DNA of 64,000 nt from Neotamlana nanhaiensis. Its GTDB lineage: Bacteria > Bacteroidota > Bacteroidia > Flavobacteriales > Flavobacteriaceae. Below the pieces are notes generated by a model. That model ran no database searches and was not told the DNA's origin. It worked only from the letters and a program-made list of their open reading frames with translations. Both the position numbers and the translations under genes were made by a program. Positions within the stretch are counted from its first letter, which is position 1. Each line of letters starts with the position of its first letter. The DNA lies in the NCBI RefSeq assembly GCF_000943555.1, contig NZ_JTDV01000001.1:124001-188000 (forward strand), in the 5' to 3' direction. Shown here piece after piece: positions 34,600-46,100 of the stretch.

Positions 34600-37379
34600 T
34601 TCTTTAAACTTTCAATGGTGTAGGTTCCTGAACCTAATGTGAATTTTGACACCGTTCCTTCAACAACAAAATCATTAAACGATTCACCATTAATTTCAAC
34701 ATTTGAAGCATCTGAAATTGGTAACACCAAAGTTGCCGTTGTATTGGCTGGAATGGCAATATTAAAAACCGATTTATCTTCAGCCTTTTCCCATTCTGAA
34801 ACAATTGTACCGTAAACCGACTCGTAACTGGCTTTTACAAAACTTAAATCGCCCACCATTTTTGGTTCAATAAAAAAGTGCTTAAAACCAGGTTGTTCTG
34901 CATCGGGAACAATACCTGCTAAACTTTTATAAAACCACTCCTCGATTTGTCCCATCATAAAATGATTCCAAGAATTGCCTTTTCTTGGGTCCCATTGTTC
35001 GGTTAGCGTTGTTAATCCGAATTTAATTTGAAAACCGTAACCAGGTGTATCGTAATGATTGTTCATTTTATACATGACGTCGTTAGCATCATTCATCGCT
35101 AAAGCTTGAAATAAATAACGGTTTCCAACATCGCCAGTGGTTAAGCGGAAGCCTCGTTTTTCAATGTCAGCTAACAAATTTTTCATCACAGCTTCTTTGT
35201 TTTCGGAAGCTACAATATCCATAAAAATAGCAACCGCATTACTAAACTGACTTCCTGTACCGTATTGCTTGGTTTCTTCATTAAAAAACTCCGTATTAAA
35301 GGCCTTTTTTATATTTGAAACTAAAGTGTTGTACTTGTTAATATCATCCGTTTTATTCAAATGTTTTGCTGCTTTTGCAAACAATTTGGTGGCATAGAAA
35401 TAATGACTGGTTGCCGACAACGCAATTGGGCTATTTTTTGAATATCCTGCAGCATGCTCGCCGTAGTCGTACCAATCGCCCAAGCCGTAAGAAACAATGT
35501 AATTTTCAGATTTTGAAGTGAGATAATCAACATAACGCTTCATAACCTCGTAATAATCTTCAATTAAGCTATCGTCGCCGTAATATTCGTAATACATCCA
35601 AGGTAAAATAACGCCCGTAGTACCCCATTCTGGAGAATCGGTAAAATCGCCACCAAACACCACGTATTCTGGTGCGATGGTTGGAATCATACCGTTTTCG
35701 CGTTGTGCATCTTTAATATTTTCCATGATGCTCGGGATAAAGGTTTCGAGGTTGTAATTAAATAGTAACCCTGGTCCGTTTAGATGCGCTTCTTCCAACC
35801 ATCCTAACTTTTCACGATGTGGGCAATCGGTTAAAACCGCTTGAAAGTTACTTTTTATAGCATTATTTATAAGTTCATGCGCTTTATTAAAGATCTCGTT
35901 GGAACTTGTAAACGTGCCCGCTTCACCCGCCGAATTATAGATGAAATTTGATTTTAAATCAAAAAGTGTTGGTAATTCTTTATTGGTATCTTCCTTATAA
36001 TTCACACTATCCACTTGAATGTATTGATAACCATAATAGCTAAACTTAGGTTGCCACTCCTCTACACCATCGCCTTTAAGTGTATATTCAAAATAATAGG
36101 GTTTTCCAGAACGCCCTTGACGGATGGTGCCGTCATCTTTTAAACTTTCGGCCGTCCATAATCTTATTTTTTTTCCTTTTTTACCTTTCACTTTTATGGT
36201 TGGAAAACCAGAAAGATTTTGTCCCATATTGAACACATAGGTGTGCTCATCAACTTTGTTCACCTCCTTAACTTCATATTCCTTTTGAATGTGAATTGCA
36301 GGTGCCGATTGCGGTTTTAAACTGCCTTTTGGGGCTTCTTGCTTTACAACAGGGTTCCAGGTTGAAGCATCAAAATCAGCTGTATTCCAACCTGTTTGTT
36401 CTAAATTGGCATTATAATCTTCACCACCAAACATACCATTGTAGGTAATCGGGCTGTTACTGTATGTCCAACTTTCATCGGAATTTATAATGGATTCTGA
36501 ACCGTCTTCAAAAATCAATTTCATTTTAAAAAACAACGTTGGCGGACCAAAACTCACAAAAAACTTGGTGTAACGCTCTTGTACCGTATTGTACATACCA
36601 TTTCCTAGCATCACGCCAATAGCGTTTTTACCTTGTTTTAAAAGGTTTTCAGGAATTTCGTAAGTATTAAAATTAACCGATTTATCGTAATCTGTCCAAA
36701 GTGGTGCAAATTCGCTGTTGCCAATTTTTTCACCATTGATTGTTAATTCGTAATGACCTAAACCTGAAATATAAACAACAGCTGCTTTAATTTTTTTATC
36801 CATTGAAAATGGTTTACGAAGCATGATGCTTTGTCGTGCCATGGGGTGTGACGCATCAATAATTTCTTGGCGTCTCGACTTTTTCATTGAAGCCGTGTGG
36901 TAAGTTCTACCTTCAGGCAGATTACTTTCGGCTTTAGTAATGGCACCAATCCAAGTTGGATTTAAACTTTCAATCTCTGGTTTTACTCTAAAAAAAGCTG
37001 TTTCACTCCATGGTGTTTCGGTATCGTTCGTCCAAATTTTAACCTTCCAGAAGTATTTCTGTTCGGGATTTAGAGTAGTTCCGTTGTAATTAACCAAATG
37101 ACTTTTGTGCTCACTTACTTTTCCGCTATCCCAAATATCACCTTGGTTTTGATTTAATTTTTCTTCGGAAGATGCTACCAAAATTTGATAAGCGGCTTGT
37201 TCTACATTAAAAGCATCGGTAATTATTCTCCAACTAAAACGCGGTGATGCATCAACAGCAAGCGGATTACTGGCCATATTACAGGTTAGATTGGTAACCG
37301 AAATAGTCTTATTATTTTCAACCGATTTACAAGCTGAAAACAGAACAACAAAAATGAATATGCTTTTTAAAACTTTCAA
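34596..37379 (-). CDS. GH78 alpha-L-rhamnosidase (copy 2)
   Basis: A 927-residue lipoprotein (MKVLKSIFIFVVLFSAC). Same layout as copy 1: NPLAVDASPRFSWRI N-terminal sandwich, GLGHYELTINGEKIG jelly-roll, FNMGQNLSGFPTIKVKG, then the barrel. The catalytic region is DCPHREKLGWLEEAHL, with the LGW of the common GH78 form but HREK instead of QRDER. The base segment is TTLTEQWDPRKGNSWNH. The two GH78 copies differ enough to suggest different linkages. Gap to the preceding gene is 1 nt, and its stop overlaps the esterase start. Confidence 0.9.
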   Translation of the reverse strand: MKVLKSIFIFVVLFSACKSVENNKTISVTNLTCNMASNPLAVDASPRFSWRIITDAFNVEQAAYQILVASSEEKLNQNQGDIWDSGKVSEHKSHLVNYNGTTLNPEQKYFWKVKIWTNDTETPWSETAFFRVKPEIESLNPTWIGAITKAESNLPEGRTYHTASMKKSRRQEIIDASHPMARQSIMLRKPFSMDKKIKAAVVYISGLGHYELTINGEKIGNSEFAPLWTDYDKSVNFNTYEIPENLLKQGKNAIGVMLGNGMYNTVQERYTKFFVSFGPPTLFFKMKLIFEDGSESIINSDESWTYSNSPITYNGMFGGEDYNANLEQTGWNTADFDASTWNPVVKQEAPKGSLKPQSAPAIHIQKEYEVKEVNKVDEHTYVFNMGQNLSGFPTIKVKGKKGKKIRLWTAESLKDDGTIRQGRSGKPYYFEYTLKGDGVEEWQPKFSYYGYQYIQVDSVNYKEDTNKELPTLFDLKSNFIYNSAGEAGTFTSSNEIFNKAHELINNAIKSNFQAVLTDCPHREKLGWLEEAHLNGPGLLFNYNLETFIPSIMENIKDAQRENGMIPTIAPEYVVFGGDFTDSPEWGTTGVILPWMYYEYYGDDSLIEDYYEVMKRYVDYLTSKSENYIVSYGLGDWYDYGEHAAGYSKNSPIALSATSHYFYATKLFAKAAKHLNKTDDINKYNTLVSNIKKAFNTEFFNEETKQYGTGSQFSNAVAIFMDIVASENKEAVMKNLLADIEKRGFRLTTGDVGNRYLFQALAMNDANDVMYKMNNHYDTPGYGFQIKFGLTTLTEQWDPRKGNSWNHFMMGQIEEWFYKSLAGIVPDAEQPGFKHFFIEPKMVGDLSFVKASYESVYGTIVSEWEKAEDKSVFNIAIPANTTATLVLPISDASNVEINGESFNDFVVEGTVSKFTLGSGTYTIESLKK

Positions 37380-37380
37380 C

Positions 37381-39231
37381 TTACAGTTTTTTGGTTATCA
37401 ATGATTTTATATTGAACACAGCCTCGCGAATTGACGCACCTGTAAACGGCACATCATCATAATTTGGTGTATCAACAGGTGTATCTACATTTGGATAGTA
37501 GCGCTGTTCGCCTGTACGGAACATGATTCTTGAAATTCCGTCTGTTGGCATAAAAAAGATGCCTTTCACTTCCTTTTCATCATTAATTTTAATGTCGTAT
37601 AAACGCGTTGAAGCATCAACAGATAAAGTTATTTGGTATTCTTTTCCGGCATCATATGGCATAATATTTCGCAAGCGATACCCCATTTTTTGCTTTATAT
37701 TTCCTGCTTCATCAAAAATTAATCGTACCGAAGGCAAACCTTGTGCATTTTGCAATTCAATTTGAAGCATGCCATGATTGTTTTGCTCTGGTTTAACCGT
37801 GAACGTAACTTCTAACTTTTCAGAAAATGGAATAACACGCTCCACACGTGAGTAATCAAAAGGATCTTGATCGCGTAAGGTTAACCATTTTTCACCATTT
37901 TTTGCTTCAATATTTGCGGTTGCCCATTGCAAATCGTATGTGTTCCAAAGCTTTAATTCTTCGCCATCAGGCATATTTGTAAACACATCATTGGCATGTT
38001 CACTAACTGTATTGGTAACAGGAACGGGCACTGAAGCCACCCAAATATCTTCTTTATTTACACTATAGGTTAACCACATATTGCCATCTTTAGGCGTACC
38101 GTTGTTTGGCGTTATTCCACGCACATATTGCGGCCCGTGCGATTTGTAAGCACCACCATAGCGAATGCGAGACAATTCACCATGAACAAGAAATAAGTTA
38201 TCATAATTCAATCCGTCATTACTAGTTGAAACCGCTAAAGGCCATCGAAATTCTGAAGGATTATAAACTGTTGCATACTTTCCGTCTGTTGTTTTTTGTC
38301 CCCAAATTTTAGCATTGCTGTTTACAAAACCTGGTGCGCGTAACGGGTCGTATTGCCATGTTTTACCACCATCATTACTCATTGAGGTTAAGGCGTGTTT
38401 CCATAAACCAACGGTTCTTCCATCTGGAATATCGTAAAAACTAAAGGCTTTATATTGTTTTTGCAACGGAATTAACGGATCGTCTCTATCGGCTTCTTCA
38501 ACCCATTGCTGCATTAATAGTGGTTGCGCCATTAACTCCTCGCAAGCCTTTTTAAAACCGCGATCTTTACTGCTTTTATAGAATGGATAGTTGGTATTTT
38601 TTTCGTTCCAACCATGATTGTATCGAATAAAATAAATAGCCCCTAAACTACCATCTTTATAGATTTCTCGAATAACACGTCCAATACCGTTACCATCGTT
38701 AGGACTGTCTTTTTCGTGCATAGAAATACCGTAAAACGCCAATGTGAAAAAGCGATTATCAGATGACGTGAAAAAGCCCATACGTTGATGCATGGTAGCT
38801 TTTAAATTTTTAGCAACACCTTCTACGCCTTCTTTAACAAAACCATCAGGAATGCTATAAATAGGAAACGTAACCTGCGGGAAACTCCACTTTTCTCCAT
38901 CTTTTGAAGTTAACATAAAGGTTTGACTAGGCGGAATATGTTCACCAACAGGATCGCTTAAATATTGTATAAAAAACGTATCATTCCAATAGGCTATGTT
39001 TGGTGCGTGATTGTACGTCCATCCATAACCATCAGCTTTTTCAGGGTGTTCACGACTTGCCCTCATAATTTGAGTGGCATGCACACCAACCGCTGGTTCT
39101 AACATACCATGATGGTAATCGACGTTTGATAAGGTTTTACCAACATATTTTATGGTATCCTGTTGTGCGTTTAGCACAGAAACCACACATAATAATTGGG
39201 TAATGAGTATGGATTTAAAACCTAACTTCAT
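37381..39231 (-). CDS. Secreted sialidase-type propeller with C-terminal concanavalin-like domain
   Basis: About 616 residues from the ATG at 39231 (MKLGFKSILITQLLCVVSVLNA signal); the longer frame would need a TTG. Residues about 20-425 form a propeller with Asp-box-like turns TSKDGEKW, SNDGGKTW and STSNDGLNY, plus conserved NHAPNIAYWNDTFFIQYLSDPVG near the start. Residues about 430-615 (WLTLRDQDPFDYSRVERVIPF... to YNDVPF-type end) resemble a LamG/concanavalin-like sandwich. I do not recognise a family with certainty. It sits in the tight run 1 nt from both neighbours, between GH43 and GH78. An exo-acting hydrolase or lyase on an acidic sugar is the simplest idea. Confidence 0.65.
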   Translation of the reverse strand: MKLGFKSILITQLLCVVSVLNAQQDTIKYVGKTLSNVDYHHGMLEPAVGVHATQIMRASREHPEKADGYGWTYNHAPNIAYWNDTFFIQYLSDPVGEHIPPSQTFMLTSKDGEKWSFPQVTFPIYSIPDGFVKEGVEGVAKNLKATMHQRMGFFTSSDNRFFTLAFYGISMHEKDSPNDGNGIGRVIREIYKDGSLGAIYFIRYNHGWNEKNTNYPFYKSSKDRGFKKACEELMAQPLLMQQWVEEADRDDPLIPLQKQYKAFSFYDIPDGRTVGLWKHALTSMSNDGGKTWQYDPLRAPGFVNSNAKIWGQKTTDGKYATVYNPSEFRWPLAVSTSNDGLNYDNLFLVHGELSRIRYGGAYKSHGPQYVRGITPNNGTPKDGNMWLTYSVNKEDIWVASVPVPVTNTVSEHANDVFTNMPDGEELKLWNTYDLQWATANIEAKNGEKWLTLRDQDPFDYSRVERVIPFSEKLEVTFTVKPEQNNHGMLQIELQNAQGLPSVRLIFDEAGNIKQKMGYRLRNIMPYDAGKEYQITLSVDASTRLYDIKINDEKEVKGIFFMPTDGISRIMFRTGEQRYYPNVDTPVDTPNYDDVPFTGASIREAVFNIKSLITKKL

Positions 39232-39232
39232 A

Positions 39233-40156
39233 TTATTTTTCTTTACTTTTTTCAATTAATTTGCTTAAAACTGATTTCGATATGGTGGTTATTGTACCGT
39301 GTTTATGACCTTCAGGAAGTGAAATTTCACTTGATACATCTTCAAAGGTTTTAAAATCTTCGGTACTGACAGCTTTATAATTTTTTTCACCGTAATTGTC
39401 ATAATAAATCACGTATTTACCATCTTTTTTAATGAAGCTTGGTCCTTCCGAAAGGAACCCTGTATAAGGCTCTGAAATATTTGTAAAAGGCCCAAGCGGT
39501 GTTTTACCAAAACCTACTTTTAAATTTCTGTTTGGTCTGGTGTTATCTTTTATAATTAAAGCATAATCATCTTTCGCTCGTTTTACAATCACACAATCAA
39601 TGACACTAAAACCGGGTTCTAAAAACAATTTTGTATCTGAAAAGATTTTAAAATCTTTTGTAGTTGTGTAATACATGCGGTGATTGTTTTCTTCGTCTTC
39701 GGCACCTTTTTCATAGCGAAACGGAATGGTTGATGCCCAAATAATAATGTATCTATCGGCTTCATCATCATAAAAAATCTCTGGTGCCCACACATTAACC
39801 ACATCGGGTTCATGCTGCATCACAGGTATGTATTGTTGTTCACTCCAATTTATAAGGTCTGTAGAACTGGCGTAGCCGAAACCATTGCCTCCTCGCCATT
39901 CAGTAGTCCAAACCATGTGATACACATCGTCTTTACCACGCACAATCGATGGGTCACGCATAATTTTACTAGCCCCTGTTTCTGGCTTTAAATAGGGCCC
40001 TTTTAAATCTTCCCATTGGTAGCCATCTTCGCTGTACGCTAAATATAATCCGTCGGTGGCAGGCTCTCTAAATGATGTAAATAGATAATACTCTTGTTTT
40101 GAAGCACAACCAAAACCGATAAAAATAAGTAGAACAACTGCGAGTTTTTTCATCAT
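39233..40156 (-). CDS. GH43-like glycosidase lipoprotein
   Basis: A 307-residue lipoprotein (MMKKLAVVLLIFIGFGC). It is a compact five-bladed propeller with the three acidic residues expected in GH43-type enzymes: Asp68 in MRDPSI, Asp187 in SVIDCV and Glu237 in SEGPSF. VWAPEIFYDD (122-131) is also typical. Members are arabinosidases, xylosidases or galactosidases. It is shorter than multi-domain GH43 enzymes and has no extra sandwich. It follows GH28 by 6 nt. Arabinofuranosidase is the most likely activity for a pectin locus. Confidence 0.82.
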   Translation of the reverse strand: MMKKLAVVLLIFIGFGCASKQEYYLFTSFREPATDGLYLAYSEDGYQWEDLKGPYLKPETGASKIMRDPSIVRGKDDVYHMVWTTEWRGGNGFGYASSTDLINWSEQQYIPVMQHEPDVVNVWAPEIFYDDEADRYIIIWASTIPFRYEKGAEDEENNHRMYYTTTKDFKIFSDTKLFLEPGFSVIDCVIVKRAKDDYALIIKDNTRPNRNLKVGFGKTPLGPFTNISEPYTGFLSEGPSFIKKDGKYVIYYDNYGEKNYKAVSTEDFKTFEDVSSEISLPEGHKHGTITTISKSVLSKLIEKSKEK

Positions 40157-40162
40157 CTTGAT

Positions 40163-41734
40163 TTAATCTTCTGTAATTTTAGACTTCACTAATTTTCCAG
40201 CTTTAACAGCTATTTCCACGTTATTTAAAACACTATTCTTTAAATAAATAGACTCATTTTTAGCGCCTTCAACTTCTAAAAAAATATGAGTTGGTTGCAT
40301 TAAAAACGTATTGCTTAACAATGCTGTTTCTACATTTTTAAAATGCACTACAGGTTTTTCTTTTATAGGCGTTGCTGTACCTATATTATCTAAAAGGATT
40401 TGTTTGGTATCTTCAATTTTGAATGCTGACCCTAAAGTGGTGTTGATTTTAACATCATGAAACTCGATGTTTTTTGCAGTATGCACCGAAAAACCTTCTT
40501 TAGCATCAATATCGATATCTGAAAATGTAATGTTATGAATGGGCATTTCTGGAATTCCTAAAATCTTTCCTGCCATATTCACATTCGTTGCTGTGACGTT
40601 GCTAATATGAATGTTTCTAAAAATGGGCGTTTCTTCGGTTACTGGTCCTTCAACGGTGTTTTTATCGTAAAACAAATTCAGCATAAAAGCTTCACGTTGA
40701 ATGTTGTTCATCACAATATTGGACACGCGAATATCTTCAACCACACCTCCACGACCACGCGCCGCTTTTAAGCGAATACCTCTATCGGTGCCATCGAAAA
40801 CACAATTAGAAATCGTAATTTTTTTAATACTTCCAGACATCTCGCTACCTATAACCACACCGCCATGACCGCTTAACATCGTGCAATTGGTAATAGTAAC
40901 GTTTTCGGTTGGAGTTGCCCATTTTCTACCATCAACATCACGACCAGATTTTATGGTAATGCAATCGTCTCCTACACTAATATGGCAGTTTGAAATGTGT
41001 ACATTTTTACAAGAGGTTGGATTTATACCATCGGTATTTGGAGAATACGGATTAAAAATCGTGACATTATCCACCGTAATATTATCACAAAACGCCGGGT
41101 TTATCGTCCAAAACGGTGAATTTTGAATCGTGACACCTTCAATAGTTATATTCGAACATTTAAAGGCTTGAAACAACGGTGGCCTATGAAATAAATAGCT
41201 TCGTGTGCGTTTGTAATAATCGGCAGTTTTAACATCTTTATTGGCTTCCTGCGTCATTTTTTGATATTTGGTAAGCTCCAATTTTTCTTTTGAAGATTCG
41301 ATGCGCCAAATTTCTTTCCACCAAGCTTCCCCTTGTCCGTCGATTGTGCCACGCCCAGTAATCGTGATATTATCGGCATCACGAGCATGCAATAAAGGTT
41401 TGAAGGTTTGAATTACGGTGCCTTCCCAACGCACTTCGGTAAATGGTAAATAGTCATCGAAGTTGGTTGAAAACTTAATTAAAGCGCCCGCTTCAACATG
41501 TAAAACAATATTGCTTTTTAATTCTAATGCGCCCGTTAAATAGTCGCCAGCTGGAAAATAAATGGTTCCTCCACCAGCTTTCGCTGCTTTATCTATGGTA
41601 TTCTGAATGGCTTTGGTACACAATTCCCCCGTATTATTTCCGCCATTTTCTAAAATATTGTACCAACCGTTAGTTGCAAAAACACTAAAAGATAATAAAC
41701 CAAAAAACAATATTACGCTTAATTTTTTCATCAA
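40163..41734 (-). CDS. GH28 polygalacturonase
   Basis: A 523-residue secreted beta-helix protein (MMKKLSVILFFGLLSFSVFA signal). All GH28 signatures are present in order: NTDG (233-236), GDDC (255-258, the Asp pair), SGHGG (288-292) and GIRLK (319-323). The family hydrolyses alpha-1,4-galacturonan; members of about this length in Bacteroidota are often exo-acting. An insertion (about 145-185, rich in Lys/Glu) precedes the core and may shape an exo-site. It is 6 nt from both neighbours, placing backbone cleavage in the same transcript as apiosidase-family GH140. Confidence 0.93.
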   Translation of the reverse strand: MMKKLSVILFFGLLSFSVFATNGWYNILENGGNNTGELCTKAIQNTIDKAAKAGGGTIYFPAGDYLTGALELKSNIVLHVEAGALIKFSTNFDDYLPFTEVRWEGTVIQTFKPLLHARDADNITITGRGTIDGQGEAWWKEIWRIESSKEKLELTKYQKMTQEANKDVKTADYYKRTRSYLFHRPPLFQAFKCSNITIEGVTIQNSPFWTINPAFCDNITVDNVTIFNPYSPNTDGINPTSCKNVHISNCHISVGDDCITIKSGRDVDGRKWATPTENVTITNCTMLSGHGGVVIGSEMSGSIKKITISNCVFDGTDRGIRLKAARGRGGVVEDIRVSNIVMNNIQREAFMLNLFYDKNTVEGPVTEETPIFRNIHISNVTATNVNMAGKILGIPEMPIHNITFSDIDIDAKEGFSVHTAKNIEFHDVKINTTLGSAFKIEDTKQILLDNIGTATPIKEKPVVHFKNVETALLSNTFLMQPTHIFLEVEGAKNESIYLKNSVLNNVEIAVKAGKLVKSKITED

Positions 41735-41740
41735 TCTTTC

Positions 41741-43168
41741 TTATTTTGAAGTTAGTATTAAAACCCAATCGTTACCATCAACCGCTTCACCTTCAGGTTT
41801 AAATTCTTGAGTGCCTTCATTTTTAAATTCACCTATGTTAGTTTTCTTACCGTTTCTCGGATTAAACCATGATGCCACAACTTGCTGTCCTTTAATTTTA
41901 CCCATATTTACAACAATAGATTTTCCATTGTACACATAAATAAGTGCATAATCCTCTCCTTTTGTAGCGGCTTTAAAATCGTATTTTTCACCTTGATTAT
42001 CTACCAAACTCTTATCTGGAACACGCTCGAAATAAGGAAACTCTAACATTAAGTTTTTTAAATGCTTCATTTGTCCTGCTCCAGGATCATTTAAAGCATC
42101 AACCCAATAGGTTTTGCTTCCGTAAGCCTCTGGTTTGCTATGATTTTCGTGCATTTGCATGATATGGTTGTTTCCATAAGTAAAACCTGCAGCACCAGCA
42201 AACACTGACCAATAGGCATAACGACGTAAATCGTTGTCGTTCCAAAGTGGTTGCAACGTATCGTGTAACCCTTGCGGAATGCCTTCGTATGATGGTTCGC
42301 CATCAAGTGTCGGTTTTGCGGGTTTTAAGTTGAAATCGACCTGAACATATTTGTAATTATCCTGCCCGTAAGCGCGCTCCGTATCATCTTGATCGTAACG
42401 ACGATGCCCAGATTGAAACATATTGAAATCGAGCCAGTTTTCATTATGAAAATCATCAGAAGAATCGGTACGACCACGCGGATGAAAGGTTACCAAGCGA
42501 TCAGGATTTGCCGTTTTTAGTATGCTTCCGATGGCTTTCCATATTTCGGTATTTTTGTTTCCAAAGGTATCGCCACCGTTTAACCAAATGATATTTTCAT
42601 GATCTTTAAAACGTTCAGCTAAAAAATTAGCATAGGTTTTAGCTTGCTCTAAATTTACTTTTCCATCGCTAATTGGCGAACCCCAAACAGGAACCATTGC
42701 CAAATACAACCCTTCTTCTTTGGCAACCTCAAGTGCATAATCTATATGATCCCAATAATCATAAGCATCGGCATTCTTAAAATCGTTGCCTTCGGTTGTT
42801 AAAGGTTTCGATAAATCTTTAGCTACAAGCGCAGAATCACCGTAAACATTAGCTACACCAAGCGAATGCACCGTCATAATTTGAATAATGTTATACTCCT
42901 TTTCTTTACGATCTTTGAAATAGGTTTTTATTTCATCTCGATTTAATTTATTAAAGGTCAACCAACCCGTATCAGCTAACCAAAAAAATGGTTTTCCGTT
43001 TTCGGTTTGAAAATAATGTCCGTTTTCGGAAACTTCTATTTTCGGAAATCCTTCTTCTTCAGCTAAAACGGTTTCTTTTTCAACCTTTTTATTATCCTTA
43101 CAAGACAGCATTAGTGTCGCAAAAAGTAATGCTGATGTAATTGTTGATATTTTTAATTTATGTCTCAT
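41741..43168 (-). CDS. GH140 apiosidase-family lipoprotein (DUF4038)
   Basis: A 475-residue lipoprotein (LMLSC, Cys23). The TIM barrel (about 40-370) begins with FFWLADTGWLTFNKLNRDEI, the DUF4038 pattern, and has IIWLNGGDTF (Asp200) and TLDGEPSYEG (Glu291) as the likely acid/base and nucleophile. The C-terminal ~80 residues (DYALIYVYNGKSIVVNMGKI...WFNPRNGKKTNIG) are the small sandwich usually found in this family. The founding member of GH140, from Bacteroides thetaiotaomicron, removes apiose from the RG-II backbone. Together with the RuBisCO-like/kinase genes this is the best evidence that the target contains apiose. Spacing of 6 nt on both sides. Confidence 0.87.
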   Translation of the reverse strand: MRHKLKISTITSALLFATLMLSCKDNKKVEKETVLAEEEGFPKIEVSENGHYFQTENGKPFFWLADTGWLTFNKLNRDEIKTYFKDRKEKEYNIIQIMTVHSLGVANVYGDSALVAKDLSKPLTTEGNDFKNADAYDYWDHIDYALEVAKEEGLYLAMVPVWGSPISDGKVNLEQAKTYANFLAERFKDHENIIWLNGGDTFGNKNTEIWKAIGSILKTANPDRLVTFHPRGRTDSSDDFHNENWLDFNMFQSGHRRYDQDDTERAYGQDNYKYVQVDFNLKPAKPTLDGEPSYEGIPQGLHDTLQPLWNDNDLRRYAYWSVFAGAAGFTYGNNHIMQMHENHSKPEAYGSKTYWVDALNDPGAGQMKHLKNLMLEFPYFERVPDKSLVDNQGEKYDFKAATKGEDYALIYVYNGKSIVVNMGKIKGQQVVASWFNPRNGKKTNIGEFKNEGTQEFKPEGEAVDGNDWVLILTSK

Positions 43169-43174
43169 TATTGA

Positions 43175-46100
43175 TTAGTTTTTCTTTTGAATGAACAACA
43201 CTTTAGCGTTATTACTTGAAGCGTTTATTGTGTGTTTTATTCCGCCTTTTAAGGTTAAAACTGATGCTATACTTCCATCTTTTTGATTTATCCAAAATGC
43301 TTGAAACTTACCTTTGTATTTAGATAAATCGACTGAAACTTCTTTTGCATTTCTTAAGTAAGATAAGTAGTTAACGCCTTCATTTTTCAATTTCCAAATA
43401 GCACTTTCGTAATTAGATTCCATTGCTGGCTTCATGTTCGATAAAGCTATATTGAATCCCACATTTTCAATTTTTGGAAGTGCTGGCAAAGAACCTCCAG
43501 CCATTAAAACCGCCCAACCAAATCGTGGTGCCGCATTTGTAGAATACAAAACCGCTTTTTCAGGATATTTTTTACGGTATTCTCGAACCGCTCTGTAAAT
43601 TTGCTCCTCGGTTTCTTTGCCCGTTTTCATTTTACGAGCATGTTGCCTTGGTGCTAAATTTTTACCACCTTCTGGCGCATAGGTAGTTTCATCTTCGCGA
43701 TAATGCCAGTAACGAATGTCAATCACATCAACAACATCAGTTCTATCAGAATCATTTAAAATCGCATCTTGCACATCTTTGGTTGCACTTAATCCTATAA
43801 AGCCGCCAGAAACAGCTTCCTGTTTATACTTTTTTACTTCATCTAACCAAAACTGCATAAAATGAAGCGGACCCGTATATTCGGCACTCGTAAAGTGAAT
43901 AACATTGCTGTTCTCCTTAAAATTCTCTAAAGATTGCTTTATAAATTGCTGATGGAGTTTTTTGCGATGTTCGTGAGTAACATCGTAAAATTGCTCTGCC
44001 ATAAAAATGCGTTTGTCTCCCGCATAAGGCACAGGCTCAGGGAAATCGGTTTCGTTGATATTATTTGCAGAACGCCACGGCGAACTCGACCAATGCGCAC
44101 CTGCTTCTAAAATATTATGCTGAAAATACTGCTGATTGATTAAAATTTGTCCTTCAGCTTCGGCTAAACTCGCGAACTGCTTTAAACGATTCCAATACCA
44201 TTTATTTGGTTGATTTAAATCGTATTTACTTAAACCATCCCAAGCTTGCCCTTTGCCCGATCGGTTAAAAGGTTGCTCGTAAAATGGAGCCCAAACATCG
44301 GCATCAATTCGGCGTACACGCTCATGATCGTCCATTCGGCGTTCGTACCACAAACCGTAATTATTGTCTAAAGCTGCTACATTCGTGGATTTGAATTTGT
44401 TTACAACTTCTGTTAAATCATCTGTAAATCCTTTTCCAATTTTTCCTGGTACAAAACGAGTAACATGTGCCGAAGCTTTATTAACGTCGTGGTTTCTTAA
44501 ACTACCACGCCACCACATCACATTACTTTTTTTGCCTGTAATTACAGCTCCGTTGTGTGTTAACCAGCCGTTTTTAATACTCACTTTTGAAGTATTTACT
44601 GCTGATTTAGAAGTATATTTTACTTTGATGTCGTGAACGGATTTTACTTTTTTAGATTCTGAAGAAATAATGTTTTCCTCTGAAACTTTTTTAATCCAAT
44701 CTTTTAAAGTCTTTTTTGGTGCTACAGCTTCTAAAGTGAGTTGCTGCGCTTGATCGATAGTTGGACTTGAAGTTGGCTCAGAACCTGTATCGTAAACGTA
44801 AGATTCGAAGGGTAAACTACCCAATCGATTTTCTAATTGTGCATAAAATAAACTTCGTGGCATGATGTGATTGTTTACATCTTTCCAATGGCCATTTCCT
44901 GTCATGATACCACCCCAAACACCAAACGCCCAGTTTTGCGCTGTTGGCGGACTATAACACGCTATTTTTGAAGCTGAAGATTCCCAAATAACACTGTTTG
45001 CAGCCGTCCAACCTGCACCACGTTTTGCTTGCTCTTGATTATCGAAAAGAATCGCATTGGCATCAATATACGCTACATCAAACAATACGCCTGTTGCCCA
45101 ACTCCCCATGGAACCGCTATTGCTATTTGATAAATATGATTCGCACTGCACAAAAGCATTCGGTCCAGCAGTACCATAACCACCAACTGCAAAATCGTTA
45201 TAACCAAACTCAGAATAACACCTTTGAAATAAGGTTTGTTGCCCTTCGGTATAAAATGTTTGACGACGATGGGCAGCGATTTCAGAGATTGGTTGTTCTG
45301 AAATACAATCTTCAACCGTAATTTGTTGCGCCGTTTTTAATAAGGCAACAGCACTTCCTGCTAGATGTTTAAAATTGACTTGTCGTACCCAAGCGTTTTT
45401 AACATTCTCCATTGTAATGCCATACCAACGATGTTGCTCGTCTTTTGGATTTGACACATCGTAAGTCGATTGAATACTTAAATTTTCAATACCAATATTT
45501 TCTATTCTACCCGACCAATTATATTTGATTACCTCAATTTGGCTATAATCGTTGGACGTGATTGTTAACGGTGCGTTTAGTGTGATAGTGTTACCTTCAA
45601 TTTTTGTAACGGTTCTAAAAGATTGAATATCCCAATCGCGTGTTTTCCAACCAATCCAACCACTTTCACCACCAAAATATTCAGTATTTAAAGCTTTTAA
45701 CCAAGTATTGGTTAATGGTTTTCTAATGATAATGTTGTCTCCCACTTGTAACGTACTCGCTGTTTTTAATTGCAAAGTTTCCGCAGAAAGCGGCACAAAA
45801 TTATTAGCAAGTTGAAGTGTATCTTTGTTAACTATGTTATCTTCTCCGACCACTCTAATAATGGCTTCACGTTTAATGCCAGTGCCTAAAATTTGTGTTT
45901 CATTACTTCCGCTACCACGTAAAACCACACCTGAATTTTTTAAATACAACGTGCCTTCAACATTAAAAACACCTTTATCAAGTAAAACAGCACCTCTAAA
46001 ACCATGATCATCTGGTTTTAATTGCACAATATAATCGATGGCTTTTTGAATGATTTCCGTAGCATCTTCAGTTTGATTAGGCACAAAAACCTTAGCTTCA

